The position numbers and the translations under genes are program-made. From NCBI RefSeq assembly GCF_028288185.1, contig NZ_JAQBOF010000032.1:1-52157 (forward strand): 52,157 nt of DNA, read 5' to 3'. Positions 1 through 7,159 of the stretch are shown piece by piece. How positions within the stretch are numbered: the first letter of the stretch is position 1; every line of letters starts with the position of its first letter. The notes under the pieces were generated by a model. It did not search any database and was not told the origin of the DNA. It saw only the letters and a list, made by a program, of their open reading frames with translations. Origin of the DNA: Mucilaginibacter sp. (GTDB lineage Bacteria > Bacteroidota > Bacteroidia > Sphingobacteriales > Sphingobacteriaceae).

Positions 1-7
1 TAAGATC

Positions 8-119
8 TTCAGGTGCCTATATCGGCGGTGTCTACCTCTTCCCATTCCGAACAGAGAAGTCAAGCCCGCCAGAGCCGATGGTACTGCGGTAAAACGTGGG
101 AGAGTAGGTCGGTGCCCAA
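8..119 (+). rRNA. rrf: 5S ribosomal RNA
   Basis: The conserved 5S core is readable: the loop B/C segment CCATTCCGAACAGAGAAGT at about 43-61, the GATGGTACTGC segment at about 77-87, and GTGGGAGAGTAGGTCG near the 3' end. GGTGCC at 12-17 can pair (with wobbles) with GGTGCC at 111-116 to form helix I. The ends are estimated to within a few bases. The window begins inside the spacer after 23S, so this is the 3' end of an rRNA operon. Confidence 0.93.
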
Positions 120-126
120 TTTTATA

Positions 127-165
127 AGAACCCTTTGTCCAACAGGACAAGGGGTTTCTTGTTTT
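127..165 (+). terminator. Intrinsic terminator of the rRNA operon
   Basis: CCCTTTGTCC (131-140), loop AACA, then GGACAAGGGG (145-154) forms a 10-bp stem with one wobble, followed by a T-rich tract. It lies directly behind the 5S gene. Confidence 0.85.
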
Positions 166-212
166 ATAACATTTCCTAACCCCTATATTCACACCAACTA
201 AACCGTTTAAGA

Positions 213-350
213 CGGTAGTAAAATTGACCATTTTCCAAGTATCGCACCTAATATCGGTAGTAATTTTGGCCTCTTTTCGGGTATCAAGTGTAAAGCCGGT
301 AGTAATTTTAGCCATTTATCGAGCATAAGGGGTAAAGCCGGTGTGACGTT
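213..350. repeat. 42-bp-period imperfect tandem repeat
   Basis: The words CGGTAGTA or CGGT recur at 213, 255, 297 and 339, exactly 42 bp apart. Units 2 and 3 share CGGTAGTAATTTT and end in GTAAAGC. Unit 1 is more diverged and unit 4 is partial. No ORF of note crosses the array, which fills most of the gap between the rRNA terminator and the next gene. Function unknown. Confidence 0.75.
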
Positions 351-404
351 TTTTAGTTAATTTACTGATAATCATCATATTAAATAAATGGACTACCCAA
401 AACC

Positions 405-460
405 CCCAATCTTTAATCTTCATAACCAATCTTTAATCTTCAACAACTAATCTTTAACAA
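405..460. repeat. AATCTTTAATCTTCAAYAACC-type simple repeat
   Basis: Two and a half tandem copies of the roughly 20-bp word CAATCTTTAATCTTC(A)(T/A)AAC lie just behind the stop of the CGNR gene. Related runs occur at 1584-1656, 9242-9265 (reverse), 11380-11400 (reverse), 15099-15146 and 25404-25506, always in intergenic DNA. Confidence 0.6.
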
Positions 461-1093
461 CTACGCTACTTTTCTTAATTTATAATAACGCTGGCTTTTT
501 TTGATGCTGCCGCAGGTTTTGGGGCTGCACCAGGTGCGGTTATGCGCGCGACTTGTGTCTATAAATAAACTGCCGCAGGCCGGGCATTTCTTTATTTGGC
601 GCCATAGGCCGGTATCCAGCAGGCGGGTGGCCTGGGCTATTATAAGGTATAGGGGCAGGTTTAGGTTCTCTTCAATATCAAAAAAGTATTGCCTTATTAT
701 GCCATCGTTGCCGGGTTGGTAGCGCAGGTGTTGGCACATGTCGGCATATTGGTCGTTAAAGCGGGTGATAATAAGTGGATGCACTTCGCGGCCGGCTACC
801 AGGTCATTAAATAATTCGTCCAGCGTGTTGCGGGCGCCGCGGGCTACGGCATAGCAAAGGGCGGCTTCGGCTGGGTTGCAATACAGTTCGTGCTGTAGCC
901 GCAGGTAGGTGTCCCAGTCAACCAGGTTGCTTTGGTGGGCCCAGTTTACCAGGCTTTCGTAGTTGGTAAGCAGGTCAATAAAGCCGCCTTTGCGGTCTTT
1001 TTTGCAGGAATTAATAAAATTGAGGGCGTGATTGCCCCCGTCGGTAAGGCGTGCGGCAGGTTTGCGGCGCGGCCTGTTAGCAGTACGGTTCAT
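461..1093 (-). CDS. CGNR-type zinc finger protein (ABATE-like)
   Basis: A 210-residue protein. The C-terminal 40 residues carry the CGNR-type zinc finger: CPACGSLFID (CxxC), then WCSPKTCGSIKKSQRYYK, with the usual CGNR word degenerated to CGSI. The middle, about residues 30-150, is helical and matches the length of the ABATE domain (DUF1470) that usually precedes this finger. In the family these are proposed stress-responsive DNA-binding regulators; that role is inferred from family knowledge. The basic N-terminus (MNRTANRPRRKPAARLT) is typical. The gene stands alone, converging on the rRNA operon. The start at 1093 is the only ATG giving a full-length domain. Confidence 0.8.
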   Translation of the reverse strand: MNRTANRPRRKPAARLTDGGNHALNFINSCKKDRKGGFIDLLTNYESLVNWAHQSNLVDWDTYLRLQHELYCNPAEAALCYAVARGARNTLDELFNDLVAGREVHPLIITRFNDQYADMCQHLRYQPGNDGIIRQYFFDIEENLNLPLYLIIAQATRLLDTGLWRQIKKCPACGSLFIDTSRAHNRTWCSPKTCGSIKKSQRYYKLRKVA

Positions 1094-1284
1094 ACTAAAT
1101 TTGGTTTTGAATAAACAAGAAAGGTTAATAACAATAACCCGCGCGTAACGGCGGATCTATACGGCGATACAGAACATATCACCCTAACAAATATACGGAA
1201 ATATTTGTATTTATAAAGAAATATCTGTATTTTATGTGATGAGTGGCGAGTGATGAGTGTTATTCGGTTTAGTTGCTGCAAATA

Positions 1285-1440
1285 TTGCCTTGCTAACTGC
1301 AAACTAATAACTGCCAACTAACATTATGGGCGTTCCCTGCGGGCCGGGCTTTCCATTCATACGCCTGCAGGCCTTAGGCGCGGCCTGCCCTGAGGCTCTC
1401 GAAGGGGCCGGTATCCATTTCAATCCCTAACGCAAAAAAT
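1285..1440. repeat. Dispersed GC-rich intergenic repeat, copy 1
   Basis: A block starting with the AACTGC/AACTAA word and continuing GGGCGTTCCCTGCGGGCCGGGC, ATTCATACGCCTGCAGGC, CCTTAGGCG, then GGCCGGTATCCATTTC and CCCTAACGC. Three further copies sit at 4564-4680 (reverse), 14808-14940 (reverse) and 17684-17838 (direct). CGCCTGCAGGCCTTAGGCG is internally palindromic. The 583-bp gap 1094-1676 holds this block, the next palindromic element and a simple repeat; I see no gene in it. Confidence 0.7.
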
Positions 1441-1441
1441 A

Positions 1442-1559
1442 AATATGTCATTTCGAACCGAGGAACGAGGGAGAACTACCTCTTGAGCGATAGCGAAAAT
1501 CTTATACGTGCGATATGCGAAGCGTATAAGATTTCTACCATTGGTCGAAATGACATATT
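1442..1559. repeat. MITE-like palindromic element
   Basis: Terminal inverted repeats AATATGTCATTTCGAACC (1442-1459) and GGTCGAAATGACATATT (1543-1559) match except for one extra base and enclose about 83 bp. An internal hairpin pairs CTTATACG (1501-1508) with CGTATAAG (1523-1530). A diverged relative lies at 47544-47610. There is no coding capacity. Whether it is mobile is inference. Confidence 0.6.
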
Positions 1560-1583
1560 GTTTATCTTAACCCGCTATGCCAC

Positions 1584-1656
1584 CAATCTTTAATCTTCAA
1601 CAACCAATCTTCAACAACCAATCTTTAATCTTCAATAACCAATCTTTATTACAACT
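1584..1656. repeat. AATCTTTAATCTTCAAYAACC-type simple repeat
   Basis: Four imperfect tandem copies of CCAATCTTTAATCTTCAACAA immediately upstream of the gene at 1677; the same word is found behind the gene at 461. The repeat ends about 20 bp before the start codon, so it must overlap the promoter or leader of the downstream gene. Confidence 0.6.
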
Positions 1657-1676
1657 ATTTTACGAAATTTGCAGCC

Positions 1677-2153
1677 ATGACCGACCTCAATGAATACGAG
1701 TGCGAAATGCTGGACACCCTGCTGGCCGCCTTTGGTGTGCCCGACAGCCTGACGCGCGGGCAGCTTTTGCAATTGTTTGACAATGACGAGGCCGTAGCGT
1801 TTGCCATGGTACAGGCCCTGGCCCGCGAGGGGCTGGTTGCCGAAAAAGGTAAGCCGGCGCGTTATGAACTGCCCGAAAAGTTAATACTGAAACCCAAAGG
1901 CGAAAAGTTTTTAAAAGAGGGCGGCTTTGCCAAACGCCACCAGGCCTTACAGCAACAACCCACCCAGGTAGGCGGCACCTTAGCCAAACTACAGCAGCAA
2001 AATATGCGCCTGCAAAACGAAAAACTGGCCCACCAATCTCAACTGGGCGATTTGAACAAAACCATTAAAGCTTTACAAACCCGGCAATATATCCTGTTTG
2101 TGTTTATTATCATCGCGCTAATTATTGGCTATTGTTTGGCTAAATGGCTTTAG
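1677..2153 (+). CDS. Hypothetical wHTH/coiled-coil/TM protein
   Basis: A 158-residue protein not recognised by name. Residues 1-75 look like a winged helix: helices around LNEYECEMLDTLLAAFG and LTRGQLLQLFDNDEAVAFAMVQALAREGLV, then a short basic wing ending in LKPKGEKFLKEGG. Residues 85-132 are Gln/Leu-rich and predicted coiled coil (LAKLQQQNMRLQNEKLAHQSQ). The last 20 residues (YILFVFIIIALIIGYCLAKWL) are one transmembrane helix, so the protein is probably tail-anchored with the wHTH facing the cytoplasm. It has a normal GC-rich codon style, unlike the AT-rich cassette that follows. Confidence 0.7.
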   Translation: MTDLNEYECEMLDTLLAAFGVPDSLTRGQLLQLFDNDEAVAFAMVQALAREGLVAEKGKPARYELPEKLILKPKGEKFLKEGGFAKRHQALQQQPTQVGGTLAKLQQQNMRLQNEKLAHQSQLGDLNKTIKALQTRQYILFVFIIIALIIGYCLAKWL

Positions 2154-2317
2154 TGATTTACCCGATGAGTCACGAGTACGCCACACAGTGGCCGGTGCTG
2201 CATACTCGCGTCAGATTGAGCAAATGTGCGTTAGCCGCAGATAAGCGCGGAAATTATTGAGATTGATTTTTTTTGTTTATAATTACAATAACTTAACCTA
2301 ATCCTATTGATTTGAAA

Positions 2318-3571
2318 ATGAATATAGAACCTGAGCAACAAGTACTAAATATCGATATTAAGGACTTGATTTTATGGACTGAAAACCCTAGAGATCCAGT
2401 CGACTTGAATGCAACGGACCAATACATTGTTGATAGAGCACTAGCTGATAAATCGTTAAAATGGAATTTGCCAAAATTGGCAAAGGAAATGGGGAAATAT
2501 TTTGATCAAAGCGAACTACCCACCGTTGTATACGATGGCGCAAAACCTATAGTTTATGATGGAAATAGGCGAGTAATAATAGGTAAAATAAAAATGGGAG
2601 CAGTTACTGTTAAAGGCATGGATCCCAAACAGCTTCCTAGTTTTCCCCAAGAAATCCCATGTAATGTATGTGTTAAAAGGGTCGGATTAAATAATGTGTA
2701 TAGAAAACATATCGATTCCGGTTCATGGCAGCCGCTAGAACGAGATGTTTTCCTCCACAATCACATGGGGGAGCCAAAAAGCGTTTTTTTAGTTTTAGAA
2801 GAAGATACGGGAATAATAACTACAAACCCTCATTTAAATCAACGCTTTGTTAAAGATGAAATTTTGAATGAGGATAATTTAAAGTTGATGGGTTTTCATG
2901 TAGATAAAGGGCATATCCACAGTGTCCATAGTAATCAAGAAGGACATTCAATACTTACCGACATTTCTGAAAAAATTTATAACAAACAAATAAGCACCAG
3001 GAAAAATCGTGGACAGGTTATTAATGTTCTTGAACCTGGATCACAGCAGTTAATTGATATAAATAAAAGTAAAAACCCTCATCTTTCTAAAATAAAATTC
3101 GACAAAAAAGATGATGATAACGGACAGCGTCAATCAAAAAGAACCGTAAAAAAAGAGCATGAAATTTTTGGAGGGAAACTTTATTTGAAGATGGGTACAG
3201 TAGGAGATTTATATAGAGATATAACTGATTTATATGAATTTTATCTTCAAAGAAAGGACACGCTTTCTCAATCTTTTGCCGGTTTAATAAGAATGTCATT
3301 AAGATTATTATGTGAAACTGCGGCTAAGGATAAAAACAAAAAACTTGAAGATTATGTTAAAGCTCACTTTGCTGATGCAAAGAAAACTTTAGGTCAAGAT
3401 ACCAAGACTACTTTGTCGGTACAAAATGTATCTGACGGAAGCATTCTTCAGCTACTACAGATAGGAGCACACAACTATCAAGCGGCGACTAATTTAGACC
3501 AAACAATTGCTGTTTCAATTGCTGTTGGCGCATTGATAACCTTGACACATGGAAGGGAGGAGGAAAAATGA
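2318..3571 (+). CDS. ParB/sulfiredoxin-fold protein
   Basis: A 417-residue protein. The first 115 residues have the ParB-N layout: IDIKDLILWTENPRDP (ENPR at residues 22-25, the usual NPR box), then VYDGAKPIVYDGNRRVIIGKI, where DGNRR (81-85) replaces the common GHRR. The rest is charged, with no motif I recognise; a hydrophobic stretch (IAVSIAVGALITL) lies at the C-terminus. The ATG at 2318 is preferred over an in-frame TTG two codons earlier. The stop overlaps the start of the methyltransferase by 4 bp (ATGA), implying translational coupling. ParB-fold proteins bind DNA or hydrolyse nucleotides; a nuclease or modification role here is inference. The gene is clearly AT-richer than its flanks, suggesting transfer. 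Confidence 0.75.
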   Translation: MNIEPEQQVLNIDIKDLILWTENPRDPVDLNATDQYIVDRALADKSLKWNLPKLAKEMGKYFDQSELPTVVYDGAKPIVYDGNRRVIIGKIKMGAVTVKGMDPKQLPSFPQEIPCNVCVKRVGLNNVYRKHIDSGSWQPLERDVFLHNHMGEPKSVFLVLEEDTGIITTNPHLNQRFVKDEILNEDNLKLMGFHVDKGHIHSVHSNQEGHSILTDISEKIYNKQISTRKNRGQVINVLEPGSQQLIDINKSKNPHLSKIKFDKKDDDNGQRQSKRTVKKEHEIFGGKLYLKMGTVGDLYRDITDLYEFYLQRKDTLSQSFAGLIRMSLRLLCETAAKDKNKKLEDYVKAHFADAKKTLGQDTKTTLSVQNVSDGSILQLLQIGAHNYQAATNLDQTIAVSIAVGALITLTHGREEEK

Positions 3572-4437
3572 CAAAATTTACATCGCCATTGAGATATCCA
3601 GGCGGTAAGAGTTGCATCTTTCCTTTTGTATCAAACATGTTTTATGAGAATGATTTGATAGGTGCAAGTTATGCCGAACCGTATGCGGGTGGTTCAGGAC
3701 TAGCTCTCCGGCTTCTATTCGAAGAATATGTAAGTAAGATTTACATTAACGATTTTGATAGGGCTATTTATTGTTTTTGGATGGCAGTTATTAATCGACC
3801 TGTTGAACTTTGTTTATGGATTGAATCCATTGATATAACAATTGAGAACTGGGGTATATATAAAGAAATACAGAATAATTCTGCAACCGCAGATGATTTT
3901 GAATTGGCAAAATCTACTTTTTTTCTTAATCGCACTAATATCTCAGGTGTGATAAAGGGAGGTATTATTGGAGGGTACAAACAACTCGGTAAATATAAGA
4001 TTGATGCCCGATTTAATAAGAAAGACCTAATCGAAAGGATCTATAAAATAGCAAGCTTTAAACATCGAATTAGTGTTTCTAACCTAGACGGGCTCGCCTT
4101 TATTAATATGATGAATAAAAAAAAAGAGGATGTTTTTATTTATTTAGATCCGCCATATTATTTAAAAGGGGCAGATCTATACATGAACTTTTACTCGAAT
4201 AAGGATCATGAAAAACTATCTAAATATGTCCATAAAATGAAAAAAAAATGGATGGTGTCTTACGATAATCAAGAGTTTATACTAAACCTTTATGCTGGTA
4301 AAGAAAAAGTAATGTATCAATTATCTCAATCTGCATCAAACCGAGTTGGGGATGAAATTTTAATTTTTTCTGAGAAAATCAGTTTCGTCAATTCGGTTAA
4401 ATTATTGAAATCTCCAATAGTTTTGAGTGTGGGTTAG
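3568..4437 (+). CDS. DNA adenine methyltransferase, D12 class
   Basis: A 289-residue Dam/DpnM-like N6-adenine methyltransferase. Visible motifs: SPLRYPGGK at residues 6-14, the S-adenosylmethionine motif AEPYAGGSG at 36-44, DFD around 63 (acidic end of strand 2), and the catalytic DPPY at 194-197. The length fits the D12 family, alpha-type order. It methylates adenine in a short DNA word; the word cannot be read from sequence (GATC is common for the family). It overlaps the ParB-like gene by 4 bp. No restriction endonuclease is adjacent, so this is an orphan modification enzyme or works with its ParB-like partner. AT-rich. Confidence 0.88.
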   Translation: MTKFTSPLRYPGGKSCIFPFVSNMFYENDLIGASYAEPYAGGSGLALRLLFEEYVSKIYINDFDRAIYCFWMAVINRPVELCLWIESIDITIENWGIYKEIQNNSATADDFELAKSTFFLNRTNISGVIKGGIIGGYKQLGKYKIDARFNKKDLIERIYKIASFKHRISVSNLDGLAFINMMNKKKEDVFIYLDPPYYLKGADLYMNFYSNKDHEKLSKYVHKMKKKWMVSYDNQEFILNLYAGKEKVMYQLSQSASNRVGDEILIFSEKISFVNSVKLLKSPIVLSVG

Positions 4438-4563
4438 TTTTTAACTAAATGCCCGTAATAATATCTTGCGACGGGGCACGAATATTCGGCGCTCTGGCCA
4501 CCTATACATACTCGCGCCAGTTACGTATTGCCACCTACGCTCGCAATTGACATCTTGCAGTCT

Positions 4564-4680
4564 GCCCGCGTTAGGGATGGAAATGTATACCGGCCTTGCG
4601 CCTAAGGCCTGCAGGCGTATGAATGTACAGCCCGGGCCGCAGGCAACGCCCTTGCTCAGTTAATAGTTTGAGTTTGCAGT
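4564..4680. repeat. Dispersed GC-rich intergenic repeat, copy 2 (reverse)
   Basis: The reverse complement of the block at 1285-1440: CGTTAGGGATGGAAATG, TACCGGCC, CGCCTAAGGCCTGCAGGCG, GCCCGGGCCGCAGG, AACGCCCTTG and then the CAGTTAATAGTTTG tail. It lies in the 377-bp gap 4438-4814 behind the methyltransferase. The rest of that gap shows no gene; it contains CATACTCGCGCCAG at 4507, echoed at 2201. Confidence 0.65.
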
Positions 4681-4814
4681 CTTTCTCATTGGGCTTAATA
4701 TCCCGCTTAAAACATATAACATCAACCCCCATGCCGGCCCAAGTAAATAACGCATGCCATATCCCGGTGACTACCCGGGGATAGTGCCACTATTTGTTAG
4801 TTTAGGTTGTTTTA

Positions 4815-5456
4815 TTAAAGCATGAATTCCTTATAAATTTCTTCGAAAGACCTGTTCCTATTTTTTTGGAACGTGTCAGAAAACCGTTCATTAATGGGGT
4901 TAAGCAGCTGCATACAAAGCTGTTTGTCATCATCGGTAAGATCATGCACCAGCATGTGGGCTACTTTAAGTACGCGGTCTTTTGCATTTATCAGCACCGT
5001 TTCGCCTTTGGCGGTAAGCTTTAGCCTTTTTACCCTTTTGTCATCCGGGTCAGTATACTCGCTTACCAGTCCACGCTTTTTCATCCTGATGAGCATATTG
5101 GTGCCGCTTGACAGTTCCATAATATTATTAAATATGGCTTCAGACTTAATGGGATTTTTTTGGTTATAGATAGTAACCAATATGCCAAACTCTTCTATCT
5201 GATCCAGCTCCGTATCTTCAAGGGCCTTGTTCGAATACACCATGTGAAACTTACCGATCCGCCTTAATAAAATAATAAGGCGGCCATTAATATCGGGCCT
5301 TAACTCGCCCTTCGGAGCGCCGTATTTTTCGGTGGCTTTATGCGCGGCTAAATGGTGGCGGCAAAAATCATCAATACTACCATTGGGGTATTTCTCCTCA
5401 TAAGCTCCCCATAATTTAACCAGCTCAACGGTCTTGTTTATCTTAATTACTTCCAT
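4815..5456 (-). CDS. MarR family transcriptional regulator
   Basis: A 213-residue MarR-type winged helix protein. The wHTH is central, about residues 95-170: ILVTIYNQKNPIKSEAIFNNIMELSSGTNMLIRMKKRGLVSEYTDPDDKRVKRLKLTAKGETVL, including the typical wing D-DKR-K-L-LTAKG. The N-terminal 90 residues are a longer than usual helical dimerisation region. It is divergent from a membrane protein/NAD(P)-binding protein pair, with three ACCAAATGG words in the 128-bp space, one over its own start codon, so autoregulation and control of the divergent pair are likely. The ligand is unknown. Confidence 0.88.
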   Translation of the reverse strand: MEVIKINKTVELVKLWGAYEEKYPNGSIDDFCRHHLAAHKATEKYGAPKGELRPDINGRLIILLRRIGKFHMVYSNKALEDTELDQIEEFGILVTIYNQKNPIKSEAIFNNIMELSSGTNMLIRMKKRGLVSEYTDPDDKRVKRLKLTAKGETVLINAKDRVLKVAHMLVHDLTDDDKQLCMQLLNPINERFSDTFQKNRNRSFEEIYKEFML

Positions 5457-5549
5457 TTGGTAGCAAATTTAAAAAAAATACTAATAAAAATTTGCTATTT
5501 AAAACCAAATGGTATAATATTGCCTTAAATTAAAACCAAATGGTTTTAA
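5453..5549. promoter_or_regulatory. Divergent promoter with three putative MarR boxes
   Basis: ACCAAATGG occurs at 5504-5512 and 5535-5543 (plus) and 5453-5461 (minus, across the marR start codon). The 5535 copy sits in the near-palindrome TTAAAACCAAATGGTTTTAA (5530-5549). A Bacteroidota-like promoter for the plus-strand genes may be TTTG (5491) with a 20-bp spacer and TAATATTG (5515-5522); one box lies inside this spacer and one over the predicted start-site region. A further inverted repeat, TAGCAAATTT (5461) with AAATTTGCTA (5488), lies before marR. Confidence 0.6.
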
Positions 5550-5584
5550 TTAATTAATCTTAACCCATCAACACACTAAAAAGT

Positions 5585-6061
5585 ATGAACACGTCAATGC
5601 TCTTTCCCGCTTGCTTAACCCTGCATTTAATAGCCTTAACCTTAATGGCTGGTACTACCCTTGTAGATTATATAACCTTTAAAACCTTTTGGAAACTTTA
5701 TTATTCGGACAAAGAAAAGGCCAACGGAATATTACAGGCATCAGCTGTTTTTTCGAGGCTTATAGGGATAGGGGCAGCGCTGTTGATTATAACCGGTATA
5801 GGCATGATGGCTTTAACCAACGGTGTTTTTGGCGAACAGTTATGGTTCAGGATAAAGTTTGGATTGGTATTGCTATTGATACTAAACGGCGTGTTTGTAG
5901 GCAGGCGGTTAGGTGTTAAACTCAGAAAGCTGGTATTGCTTGACGGACCCGAAATTTCAATCCAGATCAATGCCCTAAAGAGTAACCTTAACCGCTTCCA
6001 TATTATACAGTTAAGTATTTTTTGTTGGATAATTTTTTTAAGCGCGTTTAAATTCAATTAA
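5585..6061 (+). CDS. Predicted four-TM membrane protein (DUF2269-like)
   Basis: A 158-residue integral membrane protein with four hydrophobic helices near residues 8-28, 52-78, 84-105 and 138-156. The layout (short protein, conserved charged loop FGRRxGxKLRKL-like VGRRLGVKLRKL, WFRIKFGL) resembles the DUF2269 family of uncharacterised membrane proteins; the family name is tentative. It is first in an operon with the NAD(P)-binding protein (10-bp gap) and faces the MarR gene, which probably represses it. Confidence 0.65.
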   Translation: MNTSMLFPACLTLHLIALTLMAGTTLVDYITFKTFWKLYYSDKEKANGILQASAVFSRLIGIGAALLIITGIGMMALTNGVFGEQLWFRIKFGLVLLLILNGVFVGRRLGVKLRKLVLLDGPEISIQINALKSNLNRFHIIQLSIFCWIIFLSAFKFN

Positions 6062-6071
6062 TCATCAACTT

Positions 6072-6743
6072 ATGAAAATAGAAAATTGGCAAGCCCAATA
6101 TAACCTGTTTATCGCAGGGGCAAACGGCGGCATAGGCAAACAAGTGGTACAGCAGGCATTGCTGGCCGGGCACCGGGTAACGGCCCTGGTACGTAATCCG
6201 GCTAACTTAACGCTTAAACATCCCAACCTTGAAGTTGCCGTAGGCGATGTAATGCAGCCCGGCAGTTTCGAAAAATATTTGCAAGGTAAAGACGCCGTAA
6301 TATCGGCACTGGGGGTAAGTGGCGGTTTATTCGGCGATAAGCCAACTACGCTTTACTCGCAAGGCAATGCAAATATTTTAGCTGCTATGGAGCAGTATGG
6401 TGTAAACAGGGCTTTCTTTATTTCAGCCTCGGGGCTTGATGTTAGTGCTGCCATGCCCTTTTACGTTAGGTTTTTTGCAAAATATATTCTGCAAAAGCTA
6501 TTGCGCCACATGTATAATGATTTGCGCGCTATGGAACAATTGGTAAAAGCCAGCCCCATTAACTGGACCATTATGCGCCCGCCGCAACTTACCAATAACC
6601 CGGTAACCGGCAATTATCGCGTGGCCATAAACCATCCTTTAAAAAACGGGCTCAAAATTTCAAGAGCCGATGTGGCGCATTATATGGTTAACGACCTGTT
6701 TACCCCGGCCATTTATAAAACAACTGTAGAACTAGGATATTAA
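6072..6743 (+). CDS. NAD(P)-binding SDR/NmrA-like oxidoreductase
   Basis: A 223-residue atypical short-chain dehydrogenase. The nucleotide-binding glycine motif GANGGIGKQV is at about residues 17-26, followed by ALVRNP after the second strand, GDVMQPGS, and DAVISALGV. It has no YxxxK catalytic pair, matching the NAD(P)H-binding (NmrA-like/BVR-B-like) group. The C-terminal part INWTIMRPPQLT is the usual conserved strand. It probably acts as a cytosolic reductase or redox sensor; the substrate is unknown. It is co-transcribed behind the membrane protein. Confidence 0.82.
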   Translation: MKIENWQAQYNLFIAGANGGIGKQVVQQALLAGHRVTALVRNPANLTLKHPNLEVAVGDVMQPGSFEKYLQGKDAVISALGVSGGLFGDKPTTLYSQGNANILAAMEQYGVNRAFFISASGLDVSAAMPFYVRFFAKYILQKLLRHMYNDLRAMEQLVKASPINWTIMRPPQLTNNPVTGNYRVAINHPLKNGLKISRADVAHYMVNDLFTPAIYKTTVELGY

Positions 6744-6816
6744 TATATATGAAAAGAGATAAAACTTATTGGGCCAAAATAGTAAAAGCATAATATTCAT
6801 TTTAAGCCAAATACAG

Positions 6817-7041
6817 ATGAAACAAATAGAAATATTTAAAACCAGCATTTGTAAAAACCACCAGGCAGTGGCTATTATTAAATGCTTGCAGCAATATTTT
6901 CCGCATTATCAGATCAATTTCGACCTGGAAGATTGCGACCGTATTTTACGGATAGAAACCCCACGTAACGATATTAACAATAAAACCATAGAAGGCATAG
7001 TTATTGCCCGCGGGTATAGTTGCAGCCATTTACCGGGTTAA
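6817..7041 (+). CDS. Small HMA-fold-like hypothetical protein
   Basis: A 74-residue protein starting MKQIEIFKTSI. The start at 6817 is chosen over 6769 because the upstream residues are low-complexity and the MK(Q/I)IEIFKT opening fits a ferredoxin-like beta-alpha-beta start. The pattern (strand, helix AVAIIKCLQQYFP, strand YQINFDLEDCDRILRIE, helix, strand GIVIARGYSCSHLPG) resembles the heavy-metal-associated fold but lacks the N-terminal CxxC, as in small Bacteroidota proteins of this type. Function unknown. It may be the third gene of the preceding operon (73-bp gap). Confidence 0.6.
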   Translation: MKQIEIFKTSICKNHQAVAIIKCLQQYFPHYQINFDLEDCDRILRIETPRNDINNKTIEGIVIARGYSCSHLPG

Positions 7042-7159
7042 TGCAGAAGGGTGTATAGCGTTACTATCAACCCACCCCACTCCATTTTTTTCCTTCGCTC
7101 CAAACACATATATTTACCGTTCCAACCTAATGGCAGCTACTGCCTTTAAAAAGTAATTT

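Noticed and set aside
213..350. Possible CRISPR array
   Set aside because: The repeats are contiguous 42-bp units that diverge throughout, with no constant repeat alternating with variable spacers, and no cas gene in the window.
1090..1317. Open frame of 75 residues on the minus strand
   Set aside because: It overlaps the CGNR start by a few bases, is low in coding character, and runs into the repeat region; no ribosome site or family resemblance.
4466..4663. Open frame of 65 residues on the plus strand
   Set aside because: It is a translation of the dispersed GC-rich repeat (copy 2) and has no independent support.
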